Assembly: GCF_000194605.1 (NCBI RefSeq)
Contig: NC_015321.1
Location: forward strand, 682,001-746,000
Source: Fluviicola taffensis DSM 16823
GTDB taxonomy: Bacteria > Bacteroidota > Bacteroidia > Flavobacteriales_D > Crocinitomicaceae
Reading direction: 5' to 3'
Length of the DNA stretch: 64,000 bases
The notes under the pieces are model-generated. The model was not told the origin of the DNA. It searched no databases and saw only the letters and a program-made list of their open reading frames with translations. A program made the position numbers and the translations under genes. Below, in pieces: positions 8,179 through 15,832 of the stretch. How positions within the stretch are numbered: the stretch's first letter is position 1; the number at the start of each line of letters is the position of its first letter.

Positions 8179-8451
8179 TTACTTGGAGTAATTGCTTTGA
8201 AGAAAAGCATCAATATCAGAAGCCTTGTAGTAGATTTTGGCTCCAATTTGAGAGAAAGGTAGTTTACCGGAATCACGGTAATGTTGTAATGTGCGTTTGC
8301 TGATATGTAATAATTCGCAAACGTCTTGATTGTCCATCCAAACTTCTGATAAGGGTGTAGTACCTTTTTCTTTGTTTAGTTTTTCGTTAATTGCTTCCAA
8401 TCTTTTTACTATTTGTTGGAAGGCTTCTGATTCAATTGTAATCACATTCAT
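8179..8451 (-). CDS. excisionase-like helix-turn-helix protein
   Basis: A 90-residue protein with a MerR/Xis-type winged helix: WMDNQDVCELLHISKRTLQ, followed by YRDSGKLPFSQIGAKIYY and a closing helix DIDAFLQSNY. This is the usual Bacteroidetes helix_turn_helix_17 excisionase pattern. It lies 23 bases upstream of the primase-like gene on the same strand, so the two are probably co-transcribed. Likely jobs are directing the recombinase towards excision or controlling element genes. The N-terminal 25 residues form a charged helix that may mediate dimerisation. Confidence 0.8.
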   Translation of the reverse strand: MNVITIESEAFQQIVKRLEAINEKLNKEKGTTPLSEVWMDNQDVCELLHISKRTLQHYRDSGKLPFSQIGAKIYYKASDIDAFLQSNYSK

Positions 8452-8556
8452 AATGCAAGAATTTTAAAGTAAAACATTAATTTTCTTGCTAAATTCAAGC
8501 AATCGAGACCGAGAAATATTGAGATATTGAGGCGCTATTGAGATACCTCAATGTAT

Positions 8557-9915
8557 TTATTGAAATTTATCGAAAATGGCTACAATTTCTGTTTCACGTT
8601 CGGGGTTTGGGTTTTGATTCCAACTAGAACTAAAGATATTTCCCTTTAGTTTAGAACCTTCTTTTGAATAGAAAAAATCAGTATTTACAACACTTGCGTA
8701 ACTCAAGCCATCAAAATACTTTCGATTCTTAAATTGAGTAATAATCAAAGCCAATTGATTTGTGTAGCAGTTGAAATGAATATCTTTTTCGTATTTGATT
8801 TGTTTTGCCAATAATACATTTAGTAAATCATCTGGAGTGCACTTTTCTTCATTCAACAAATAGAACTCTCTATTAAGTTCATAAATGATGGCTTTAATTT
8901 TTTCATCTTTTCCATGTTTGGGTTTAAAAGATGTTGTTTCACCTTTTTTTAGCTTTGAACGAATAGCTGGTGGCATTATTGATTTTTTATCGAATGTCTT
9001 CAAATCATTGAAGAATTCTTTTTCGTCTGTCAGCCATTGTTTAATTGTTGCTAAATACTCTCTTTCTTGATTTGTATAATCTTCGAATAATTTTTTACTT
9101 TTTATTACTCTTTCCTGACAGACCAATTCAAAACGCGTGGCTTCAATATCCGAAATATGGCCTTTTTGAATGAGCTCTTTCGTATTGATTAGTTTCAGAA
9201 TTTGATTAGTTAAGCCAATTAATAGTTCAACCATTGATTCTTCTGTATGCGTAACAAATGCCGTTTGACCTGAATAGCGATTGGTTCTTAAGATTTCTTT
9301 TACTATGGGCAACTGTTTAGAGAAATGGTTTTTAAGATTGACTAAAAAGGTTAATTCAAAAGGGAATGAATTAAACCATTTGTTGTAAATATCTACTAAT
9401 GCATTAAGGTCAGCACTTTGGTATTTCTTCTTAGGACTTTGAATTTGATTGATATAAGAAACCAGTTTTTTTTGTTTAGCCAACGGCATCTTAAAGCTAT
9501 TTCTTTTGATTTGTCCTTCTATTCTTCGAAAATATATGTGTTGACCAATTGGAGGTGAACCGAAGCTATGAAGATTGAATTCAATGTAATCGGTTATGTC
9601 TTCGTACCAATCTAAATTCTTAATGTTATTTTCAATTAGAAACTCGGTATAACTCAATTGATTGATAATCTTCGTTTTTAAATACTTAAACTGTGAATTT
9701 TTGAAACCTAATCTTTTAGCAAGCTGTTTATGTTCGTTGCAACATAAGGGGAATTTTGCAACGTATTCTTCACTAACTTTTACAGTTTCTTGGTGAAATG
9801 GACAACAAAACGGGAATCCTTTTGGTGGTTCCCAGTCTTTTGGTGGATTTACGCCATGTGCGTGAATGTGAAATTCACCATAAGATAGTTTGAATAAAGG
9901 TTGGCAAAAATTCAT
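8557..9915 (-). CDS. unknown 452-residue element protein with a CC-H/CC-H cluster
   Basis: I do not recognise this family. Near the N-terminus FCCPFHQ and, about 20 residues later, LCCNEHK give two CCxxH groups that could bind one zinc ion. The rest is lysine-rich and mostly helical, with EREYLATIKQWLTDEKEFF as a likely coiled segment, and ends in an aromatic, asparagine-rich tail. There is no signal peptide or membrane segment. It sits between the recombinase and the excisionase-like gene, the position of accessory recombination, regulatory or mobilisation proteins in Bacteroidetes elements. A DNA-binding role is a guess from basic composition and context. Confidence 0.6.
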   Translation of the reverse strand: MNFCQPLFKLSYGEFHIHAHGVNPPKDWEPPKGFPFCCPFHQETVKVSEEYVAKFPLCCNEHKQLAKRLGFKNSQFKYLKTKIINQLSYTEFLIENNIKNLDWYEDITDYIEFNLHSFGSPPIGQHIYFRRIEGQIKRNSFKMPLAKQKKLVSYINQIQSPKKKYQSADLNALVDIYNKWFNSFPFELTFLVNLKNHFSKQLPIVKEILRTNRYSGQTAFVTHTEESMVELLIGLTNQILKLINTKELIQKGHISDIEATRFELVCQERVIKSKKLFEDYTNQEREYLATIKQWLTDEKEFFNDLKTFDKKSIMPPAIRSKLKKGETTSFKPKHGKDEKIKAIIYELNREFYLLNEEKCTPDDLLNVLLAKQIKYEKDIHFNCYTNQLALIITQFKNRKYFDGLSYASVVNTDFFYSKEGSKLKGNIFSSSWNQNPNPERETEIVAIFDKFQ

Positions 9916-9926
9916 AAAACAAAAAA

Positions 9927-9967
9927 AACGGTTCGAATAAATGTATAAAACAAAATTCAGAACCGTT
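9927..9967 (-). terminator. terminator of the recombinase gene
   Basis: AACGGTTC (9927-9934) pairs with GAACCGTT (9960-9967), extended by GAAT/ATTC, and on the minus strand the stem is followed by eight T. It lies 21 bases after the recombinase stop codon. Confidence 0.7.
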
Positions 9968-9988
9968 CTTCTTCGTTGATAAATATGA

Positions 9989-11206
9989 CTATGCTGTGAA
10001 TTTCTCTCTCAACCCTTCCATATCTTTACTCACTTTTGTTTCCAAAACTTTCGCATAAATCTGAGTGGTTTGAATTTTCTTGTGGCCTAGCAATTTTGAC
10101 ACTGTTTCAATTGGAATGTTATTTCCAAGTGTTACAGTTGTTGCATAGGTGTGCCGAGCCAAATGTGTGTGAATGTTTTTAGTGATTCCGCAGATTGCAC
10201 CAAGTTCTTTCAAATAAGCATTCATCTTCTGATTGGATGGAACAGGCAACAAACGATTCTTTATAATGCGTTCCGGATGGTCTTTGTACTTGCTTACAAT
10301 TTCCTCCGTAATTGGAAACAATGGAATGCGACAATCAGTATTTGTTTTTGTGCGCTCCACAAACAGCCACTTGTGGCGGTCAACACCAATTTGAATGTGT
10401 TCTGGTGTTAGAGAGGCCAAATCAGCGAATGCCAAACCAGTGTAACATTGAAACAAGAATAAATCACGGATAACATCAAGGCGCTCAATACTGATTTCTT
10501 TTGAAGCAATCTGATCTAATTCAGCTTGAGTTAAGCAATCACGTTTTACTTCTTTGATGGAAATAGTGTAATTGGCAAATGGGTCCTTTTTGATGTAGTC
10601 ATTTGCCAAGGCTAAATTCACAACTTTCTTCAAGGCTTTCACATGTTTCATTGCTGAATTGTGCTGGCAAGAAATAACTGTTTTCAAGTATTGTTCGAAT
10701 CTAGTTACAAATGCATGATCCAATTCATTCAGATAAATATCGGAGCAATTGTATTGCACTTGGATAAAATTGCCCAGGTGTTTGAATGCAGCTAAATATC
10801 GTTGAAGCGTATTTGGTGAAAAGTCTTTGTTTAACAATTGCTCCATTTGGGAATTGTGATCCTGGAACAGTTCTAACAATTGCCATTGTTTTTCACCAAC
10901 TCCAAGAAATGCCTGACTGAGTGTTTTGGCATCAATGACCTTTCCACGTTCTTGCATGGTTTGCTGATGGGTGTAAAGTTGACCGCGAATACTATCTAGA
11001 TAGTCATTAGTAGCCTTTGCTGGTTCGCTTGCACCCTTGCATTTGTTTTTGGTAGTATCCCAAAGTTCTGGGCGAATACTGCGTTTAATAGAAAGCTCAA
11101 CAGACTTGCCATTGACAGTGATACGGAGGTATATAGGCGCTTCGCCATTACGCAACATTTTATTGCGTTTGATAAAGTACAAAATACTGAAGGTTGTACG
11201 TTTCAT
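9989..11206 (-). CDS. tyrosine recombinase / integrase of the element
   Basis: A Bacteroidetes-type phage integrase of about 405 residues when started at MKRTTFSILYF (ATG at 11206); longer starts up to 11245 are possible. It has an arm-binding N-terminal domain (YLRITVNGKSVELSI), a SAM-like core-binding domain, and a catalytic domain with HLAR (348-351), LGHKK (His375) and the nucleophile Tyr384 in QIYAK. The first catalytic arginine, expected in the TGLR motif, is alanine here (TGLAFADL), a change also known from CTnDOT-type recombinases. It lies just downstream of the 3' end of tRNA-Asp, the usual place for the integrase of a tRNA-targeted element. Confidence 0.92.
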   Translation of the reverse strand: MKRTTFSILYFIKRNKMLRNGEAPIYLRITVNGKSVELSIKRSIRPELWDTTKNKCKGASEPAKATNDYLDSIRGQLYTHQQTMQERGKVIDAKTLSQAFLGVGEKQWQLLELFQDHNSQMEQLLNKDFSPNTLQRYLAAFKHLGNFIQVQYNCSDIYLNELDHAFVTRFEQYLKTVISCQHNSAMKHVKALKKVVNLALANDYIKKDPFANYTISIKEVKRDCLTQAELDQIASKEISIERLDVIRDLFLFQCYTGLAFADLASLTPEHIQIGVDRHKWLFVERTKTNTDCRIPLFPITEEIVSKYKDHPERIIKNRLLPVPSNQKMNAYLKELGAICGITKNIHTHLARHTYATTVTLGNNIPIETVSKLLGHKKIQTTQIYAKVLETKVSKDMEGLREKFTA

Positions 11207-11254
11207 GTTCTTCATTTTTGAAAGGTTAAAACTAGTGCAACCCATTCAAGGAAT

Positions 11255-11283
11255 AAAATGTAAAACACAGCAAAACAGGGCAA
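11255..11283 (-). promoter_or_regulatory. candidate promoter of the recombinase gene
   Basis: On the minus strand TTG, 18 bases, then TACATTTT, one mismatch from the TAnnTTTG -7 consensus. Transcription would start near 11250, upstream of either proposed start codon. Confidence 0.35.
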
Positions 11284-11390
11284 TTGAATCGAAATCGTGG
11301 GACTAAAATTTGACTTTAAAAAGTCCTACGAATTGGACATTTGCAAATCATTGAAAAACAAGTAATTTGAAAACGATGGGAAACAAAAAA

Positions 11391-11411
11391 GCCCCACTTT
11401 TGTGAGGCTTT
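11391..11411 (-). terminator. terminator of tRNA-Asp
   Basis: GCCCCAC (11391-11397) pairs with GTGAGGC (one mismatch) around a TTTT loop; on the minus strand it is followed by six T. It lies about 33 bases past the tRNA 3' end and may also mark chromosomal sequence retained at the element junction. Confidence 0.65.
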
Positions 11412-11443
11412 CGTAATTTTGCTTTCGCTTTTAACGTTTCTAG

Positions 11444-11517
11444 CGGTCTGGACGGGACTCGAACCCGCGACCCCATGCGTGACAGGCATGTATTCTAACC
11501 AACTGAACTACCAAACC
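11444..11517 (-). tRNA. tRNA-Asp (GTC)
   Basis: A 74-base cloverleaf on the minus strand. The acceptor stem GGTTTGG pairs with CCAGACC, with one wobble pair, and the discriminator base is G. The D-arm contains TAGTTCAGTTGG, the anticodon loop reads CCTGTCACG with GTC, and the T-arm is GCGGGTTCGAGTCCCGT. No CCA is encoded: the next bases are CTA. The recombinase gene and the foreign-looking region lie immediately on the 3' side, which makes this gene the likely integration target. Confidence 0.95.
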
Positions 11518-11538
11518 AATTTTCTTTCCGCTTTCACG

Positions 11539-11558
11539 AATCAAGCTACAGCTTGATT
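11539..11558. other. hairpin in the tRNA-Asp leader
   Basis: AATCAAGCT and AGCTTGATT form a 9-bp perfect inverted repeat with a 2-base spacer, between the tRNA promoter and the mature 5' end. It could fold in the precursor and guide processing, or be a protein-binding site. It has no T-tract on either side. Confidence 0.45.
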
Positions 11559-11593
11559 AAGAAATTGTGTAATGCTTTACGTTAAAAGCGTTG

Positions 11594-11623
11594 CAAAGAT
11601 ACACTGTATTTTCATTTTAACAA
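11594..11623 (-). promoter_or_regulatory. promoter of tRNA-Asp
   Basis: On the minus strand TTG is followed by exactly 19 bases and TATCTTTG, a perfect Bacteroidetes promoter. The predicted start leaves a leader of about 70 bases before the tRNA. Confidence 0.7.
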
Positions 11624-11751
11624 GGGAATTTTGAAAAAAAAATAATTTTTATTCTTTAAAGTTCCCATTAACACTAGAAATCAGAAGATTATTGCTTGTT
11701 TCTGCCTTTATTTTATAGGAAGAAATTCTTAAAAAATGATAAAATAATATC

Positions 11752-11761
11752 TACCATGGTA
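11752..11761. promoter_or_regulatory. candidate palindromic operator upstream of the pirin gene
   Basis: TACCATGGTA is a perfect 10-bp palindrome. It sits where the -33 box of the downstream promoter would lie, so a bound repressor would block RNA polymerase. No regulator gene is adjacent in this window. Confidence 0.35.
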
Positions 11762-11780
11762 ATTAATTCAAAAGTTGTTG

Positions 11781-11788
11781 TATCTTTG
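11781..11788 (+). promoter_or_regulatory. -7 box of the pirin-nitroreductase-YceI cluster
   Basis: TATCTTTG matches TAnnTTTG fully. No good -33 TTG is found 19-20 bases upstream; that position is taken by the palindrome at 11752-11761, suggesting a regulated promoter. Confidence 0.5.
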
Positions 11789-11822
11789 TTCATATCAAAC
11801 AATCCAAGAAAGGAAAAATAAC

Positions 11823-12542
11823 ATGAAAACAATCTTCCACTCAGAAAACTCAAGAGGCCATGCCAACCACGGTTGGTTGAATGCAAAACATTCTTTTAGC
11901 TTCGCCTCTTGGTACAACCCGGACAGAGTCAACTTTGGTACTTTACGCGTATTAAATGATGACAGCGTTTCACCGGGAATGGGATTTGGAACACACCCTC
12001 ACGATAACATGGAAATCATTACGATTCCATTGGAGGGAGCAATTGCACATAAAGACTCCATGGGAAACAGCGCAACGATCAATACAGGAGAAATTCAGGT
12101 GATGAGCGCAGGAACAGGAGTACAACATTCGGAATTTAATCCAAACGAGGATAAAGACCTTAAATTATTTCAAATCTGGTTATTCCCGAACAAACGAAAC
12201 GTAGAACCGCGTTATGACCAACAAAAAATTGCCGTAGATGATCATATCAATGAATTCGTTCAGATTCTTTCACCGAATAAAGACGATGCTGGAGTTTGGA
12301 TTCATCAAGACGCTTGGTTCAACATGGGGAAATTTACAGAAGATAAAGTAGTTACTTACGAATTTAAAAATCCGAACAACGGGTTATATGTGATGCAGGT
12401 TGATGGAAGCTCTGTGATTGATGGTCAGCAATTAAATCGTCGCGATGCATTAGGAATAATGGATACTTCCTCCGTAACTTTACACATCACTAAAGACTCT
12501 ACTCTCCTACTCATGGAAGTTCCAATGGATGTGAAATTGTAA
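11823..12542 (+). CDS. pirin family protein
   Basis: A cupin-fold protein of 239 residues, cytoplasmic. I start it at MKTIFHSENSRGH, after AGGAAAAATAAC; 16 extra residues further upstream overlap the promoter. Pirin metal ligands are visible in GFGTHPHDNMEI (two His), with a third His in GVQHSEFNP and a Glu a few residues later. Pirins of this YhaK/YhhW-like type are iron-binding redox-sensitive proteins, some with quercetin dioxygenase activity. The gene is followed after 10 bases by a nitroreductase and then a YceI gene, a recurrent Bacteroidetes stress cluster often controlled by MarR/HxlR-type repressors. The true substrate is unknown. Confidence 0.88.
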   Translation: MKTIFHSENSRGHANHGWLNAKHSFSFASWYNPDRVNFGTLRVLNDDSVSPGMGFGTHPHDNMEIITIPLEGAIAHKDSMGNSATINTGEIQVMSAGTGVQHSEFNPNEDKDLKLFQIWLFPNKRNVEPRYDQQKIAVDDHINEFVQILSPNKDDAGVWIHQDAWFNMGKFTEDKVVTYEFKNPNNGLYVMQVDGSSVIDGQQLNRRDALGIMDTSSVTLHITKDSTLLLMEVPMDVKL

Positions 12543-12552
12543 GTACAGAGAA

Positions 12553-13170
12553 ATGAAAAATGCGTTAGCATGGCGATATGCCACACAGAAATACGATCCA
12601 ACGAAGAAAATTAGCGCCGATGATATGACGGAAATTTTGGAAGCGATTAACAGTGCTCCAACTTCCTACGGGTTGCAACCTTTCAAATTGATTCATGTAA
12701 AATCTCCGGAATTACGTGACCAATTGAGAGCTGCGTCCTACGATCAGTCGCCAGTTACAGATGCATCAGACTTGGTTGTTTTCACTGTGAACCGCAATAT
12801 CGAGAATCAACACATCGATTCTTACATGCAGCGCATTGTTGAGGTTCGCGATGTGGAACGCGAAAGACTGAACCGATTTCAGGAGAATATTGTTGGTGTA
12901 TTGTCAACCTTAAATTCGGCAGAATTGGTTGCTTGGAATGCAAAACAAGCCTATATCGGATTGGGATTTGGCTTAGTAATGGCCGCTCATTTAGGAATAG
13001 ACAGTACTCCGATGGAAGGCTTTAATAAAGAGAGATACGACGAAATTCTAGGATTAACCGATGATCACTCCATTTTGGTTCTAACCTTCGGATATCGTTC
13101 GGATGAAGATCATACACAACACCACAAAAAAGTGCGTAAGACTTTAGATCAATTAGTAACGATTAAATAG
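12553..13170 (+). CDS. nitroreductase-family NAD(P)H-dependent oxidoreductase
   Basis: A 205-residue FMN-dependent oxidoreductase of the NfsB/YdgI type. The N-terminal WRYATQKYDP and the FMN-contacting SAPTSYGLQPFKL are typical, as is the helix-rich middle with AELVAWNAKQAYIGLGFGLVMAAH and the final GYRSDED. It probably reduces quinones, nitro compounds or other electrophiles in the cytoplasm using NAD(P)H. It starts 10 bases after the pirin stop codon, so the two are co-transcribed. The substrate cannot be predicted from sequence. Confidence 0.9.
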   Translation: MKNALAWRYATQKYDPTKKISADDMTEILEAINSAPTSYGLQPFKLIHVKSPELRDQLRAASYDQSPVTDASDLVVFTVNRNIENQHIDSYMQRIVEVRDVERERLNRFQENIVGVLSTLNSAELVAWNAKQAYIGLGFGLVMAAHLGIDSTPMEGFNKERYDEILGLTDDHSILVLTFGYRSDEDHTQHHKKVRKTLDQLVTIK

Positions 13171-13172
13171 AT

Positions 13173-13223
13173 TTTAGGACTTTAAGACATCAGGATATTA
13201 AGACCGTGAACTTTTGGACTTTT
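13173..13223. repeat. dispersed AAGAC/GGATATTA repeat, copy 1
   Basis: This gap between the nitroreductase and YceI genes contains TTAAGACATCAGGATATTA (13182-13200), found identically at 49272-49290, with related words GGACTTTAAGAC and TTTTGGACTTTTC around it. It resembles a short non-coding repeat family. Confidence 0.55.
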
Positions 13224-13264
13224 CAAACAATAAAATAAAAACAAACAATTAAAATTCAATCAAA

Positions 13265-13783
13265 ATGAGTACAACTAAATGGACAATTGACCCTTCTCAC
13301 AGTGAAGTAGGATTTAGCGTAAAACACATGATGTTTACGAAAGTAACAGGTACATTCGACACAGTAGATGCAACAGTTCAAGCTGAGGACGGTTTCAAAA
13401 ACGTAGTAATAGAAGCTGCAATTGACACTAACTCTGTAAATACACGTAATGCAGATCGTGATGGACATTTAAAAAGTGGAGATTTCTTCGACGTTGAAAA
13501 TCACCCACAAATTACTTTCAAAGCAGAACTTCCTGAATTGAAGTCAGGTAAAATTGAAGGTGAGTTTTCTCTTCATGGTATCACTAAACGAATTCCGTTG
13601 GAAATCGAATTCCACGGAGAAGGAAAAGATCCTTGGGGAAATGAAAAAGCAGCATTTAGCTTTGAATCATCTATTAACCGCAAAGATTTCGGTTTAACTT
13701 GGAACTCAGCTCTTGAAACAGGAGGAGTTTTAGTTGGAGAAGACGTGAAATTACGCGGCGAGATTCAGCTAGTTAAAGGATAA
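13265..13783 (+). CDS. YceI family protein, cytoplasmic form
   Basis: A 172-residue lipocalin-like protein of the YceI family: it begins TKWTIDPSHSEVGFSVKHM, has TRNADRDGHLKSGDFFDVENHPQ split by the usual strand pattern, then SLHGITKRIPLEI and FGLTWNSALETGG. YceI proteins bind isoprenoid-type lipids in a beta-barrel. No signal peptide is present, unlike the second YceI protein of this window at 32103-32642, so it should stay in the cytoplasm. It follows the nitroreductase by 94 bases and ends before a strong terminator, so it is probably the last gene of the pirin cluster. Confidence 0.93.
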   Translation: MSTTKWTIDPSHSEVGFSVKHMMFTKVTGTFDTVDATVQAEDGFKNVVIEAAIDTNSVNTRNADRDGHLKSGDFFDVENHPQITFKAELPELKSGKIEGEFSLHGITKRIPLEIEFHGEGKDPWGNEKAAFSFESSINRKDFGLTWNSALETGGVLVGEDVKLRGEIQLVKG

Positions 13784-13803
13784 GTTTAGTAAATGGATTT
13801 AGT

Positions 13804-13835
13804 AAAGACAGTCTCAATTAGACTGTCTTTTTTTA
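13804..13835 (+). terminator. terminator after the YceI gene
   Basis: AAAGACAGTCT and AGACTGTCTTT form an 11-bp perfect stem with a 5-base loop and a T run. Confidence 0.9.
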
Positions 13836-13945
13836 TTCATTAAAAACTGGAGTTTGAAAACTAGTTGAACTAATACATTCATTATTAATGATCAGAATGT
13901 AAAATCATTGTTATAATTAAGAGAACAATTGATGATTTTATTTTT

Positions 13946-15415
13946 ATGAAAACGCTACTACAACTCGCAATCATCTTGCTACCTTTCTCACCTTGTTTTG
14001 CCCAACCAGCAAATGATAATCCTTGTTCAGCTACTTTAATTTCTGTAAATGTAACCTGTACATATTTAGCAACAACAAATGTTGCAGCAACAGATACCCC
14101 AGGAGTTCCTGCTCCTGGATGTGCAAGTTACTTTGGTCAAGATGTTTGGTACAGAGCCGTTGTTCCACCAACAGGAGTCCTCATTATCAACACAAACTCA
14201 GGCACTATGACAGATAGCGGAATGGCTTTGTATACAGGAACCTGTAGCTCACTGACTTTAGCCGAGTGTGACGATGATGACTCTCCAAATGGCGCTATGT
14301 CAATGATTCAATATGAAGGATTTACACCTGGAAGCACCGTTTATATTCGAATGTGGGATTTTGGTGGTGGAACTGGAACTTTCTCAATTTGTGCAGTTGC
14401 TGGTACACCCAGCACATGTACAGGTGCGGCAACCAATGACAACTGTCCTACACCTGCTATTTTAACCCAAAGCGCAGGTACATTCAGTGCTTCTACTGAC
14501 GTTACATTTACAGCTGATTTACCAGGAAATGTGAACTCTGTATTTTGTGGATCCATCGAAAACAATTCTTGGTATCAATTTACTGCTAGCAGTGCTACAC
14601 ATACCTTTCCAATTGTTTCTGTCACAGGATGTGTGAACAATTACGGTATTCAAGCTCATGTTTACAGTGTAAGTTATAACACCAATGGATGCTGTACAGG
14701 ATTTACCTCAATGTCTAACTGTTACAACCCTTCAAATACTACTTTAGGAACTGTTACCGCAACTGGACTTACAATTGGCAATAATTATCTTCTAATGATT
14801 GACGGAAATGCTGGAGACGGCTGTGAATTCACCATTTCAGGTTGGACAGGTACGGGAATTCTGCCTGTTTCACTTTCTGAATTTAATGGTGTCTCAACAA
14901 CTTCTGGAAATCAACTTACTTGGGATACCGAAAGCGAATATAAGAACGACTATTTTGAAGTGATGTATTCAAGAGATGCAGATCACTTTGAACCTATTGG
15001 AGTCATTCAAGGCGCTGGAACAACCTCCCAATTACAAAGCTATCAATTCATGCACCAAGGAGTTCCAACTGGCACAAGCTTTTACAAATTACAACAAGTA
15101 GATTTGAACGGAGAACGAACTGACTCGAAAATAATTTCTATCAATTCCAAAGAAGATTTGAACGGTTTATTCAGTGCTTATCCCAACCCAATGAAGGATC
15201 AGCTGGTTATTCAATTACAAAGTAACAAAGCAGAAATAATGACTGTTTCTATCATTGATGAAAAAGGAAGAAATATTCTATCTGAAGAAGTGCATGTAAA
15301 CGAAGGAACGACTCAATTATACAGAGACATCTCCAAATTACAGTCAGGAGTTTATTTATTGATTGTAAATAGCAGTTCTTCTTCTCAGAAACAACGTATT
15401 ATTAAAATGAATTAA
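13946..15415 (+). CDS. secreted protein with two PPC-like domains and a T9SS sorting domain
   Basis: A 489-residue exported protein. The signal peptide MKTLLQLAIILLPFSPCFAQ is followed by two beta-sandwich domains (about 22-155 and 158-305) that start with ANDNPCSA and ATNDNCPTP and contain VWYRAV / SWYQFTA, a pattern seen in pre-peptidase-like domains of Bacteroidetes surface proteins. A linker with LPVSLSEFNG leads to a domain with LTWDTESEYKNDYFEVMYS, and the last 85 residues form a type A T9SS sorting domain (FSAYPNPMKDQL, SGVYLLIV). It should cross the outer membrane through T9SS and be attached or released. The precise role is unknown. Confidence 0.8.
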   Translation: MKTLLQLAIILLPFSPCFAQPANDNPCSATLISVNVTCTYLATTNVAATDTPGVPAPGCASYFGQDVWYRAVVPPTGVLIINTNSGTMTDSGMALYTGTCSSLTLAECDDDDSPNGAMSMIQYEGFTPGSTVYIRMWDFGGGTGTFSICAVAGTPSTCTGAATNDNCPTPAILTQSAGTFSASTDVTFTADLPGNVNSVFCGSIENNSWYQFTASSATHTFPIVSVTGCVNNYGIQAHVYSVSYNTNGCCTGFTSMSNCYNPSNTTLGTVTATGLTIGNNYLLMIDGNAGDGCEFTISGWTGTGILPVSLSEFNGVSTTSGNQLTWDTESEYKNDYFEVMYSRDADHFEPIGVIQGAGTTSQLQSYQFMHQGVPTGTSFYKLQQVDLNGERTDSKIISINSKEDLNGLFSAYPNPMKDQLVIQLQSNKAEIMTVSIIDEKGRNILSEEVHVNEGTTQLYRDISKLQSGVYLLIVNSSSSSQKQRIIKMN

Positions 15416-15417
15416 GC

Positions 15418-15783
15418 ATGAAAAAATCACTTTATATCCTCGTATTTACCTTCATTTCTGGCTTAGCTTATTCTCAAACAACTGTTTTTGAATTGAATCA
15501 GGAAAAAGCACGCTACAATGAGTTCAAACAAGTCTCACACATAGTGAATCATGTATTTATTCCACAAGGAACTGTAAATGCAAGCCAATATGCTGAAATC
15601 TGTTCAATTATGAATCAAAAAGACGGTTACGTATCCTGTAATCTGAATCCTCAAAATCAATTGGTAATTCAACACGAAGATTGGTTAAATACAAAAGACA
15701 TTATAGATGTTATTAAAAGCGTGATTCCTGTCGATCTAAAAAAAGAAACAGAAGAACCAGCTTTAGAACATTTAAGTAAGTAA
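15418..15783 (+). CDS. small exported protein of unknown function
   Basis: A 121-residue protein that starts 2 bases after the stop of the PPC-like secreted protein, so the two are co-expressed. It has a signal peptide (MKKSLYILVFTFISGLAYSQ) and a mature part of about 100 residues with two cysteines, in EICSIM and YVSCNLNP, and a hydrophilic tail ending in HLSK. No sorting domain is present, so it probably stays in the periplasm or on the inner face of the outer membrane. I do not recognise the fold; the beta-alpha-beta look of the middle is weakly ferredoxin-like. Confidence 0.75.
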   Translation: MKKSLYILVFTFISGLAYSQTTVFELNQEKARYNEFKQVSHIVNHVFIPQGTVNASQYAEICSIMNQKDGYVSCNLNPQNQLVIQHEDWLNTKDIIDVIKSVIPVDLKKETEEPALEHLSK

Positions 15784-15797
15784 AGAAATCATATCAC

Positions 15798-15832
15798 AAA
15801 AAAGCCATCTGTCAGTTGACGGGTGGCTTTTT
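15798..15832 (+). terminator. terminator with nested stem, family copy 1
   Basis: AAAAAGCCA pairs with TGGCTTTTT, with an inner GTCA/TGAC stem. It closes the two-gene unit 13946-15783 and shares its layout with the hairpins at 16157-16191 and 53452-53489. Confidence 0.85.

Noticed and set aside
1-11443. Insertion sequence or transposase in the element
   Set aside because: No DDE or HUH transposase motif and no terminal inverted repeats were found; mobility genes are limited to the tyrosine recombinase and excisionase-like protein.
13256-13468. Cysteine-rich 70-codon frame opposite the YceI gene
   Set aside because: It is the reverse of a well-recognised YceI sequence; the Cys/Phe/Tyr richness is a codon-shadow effect.
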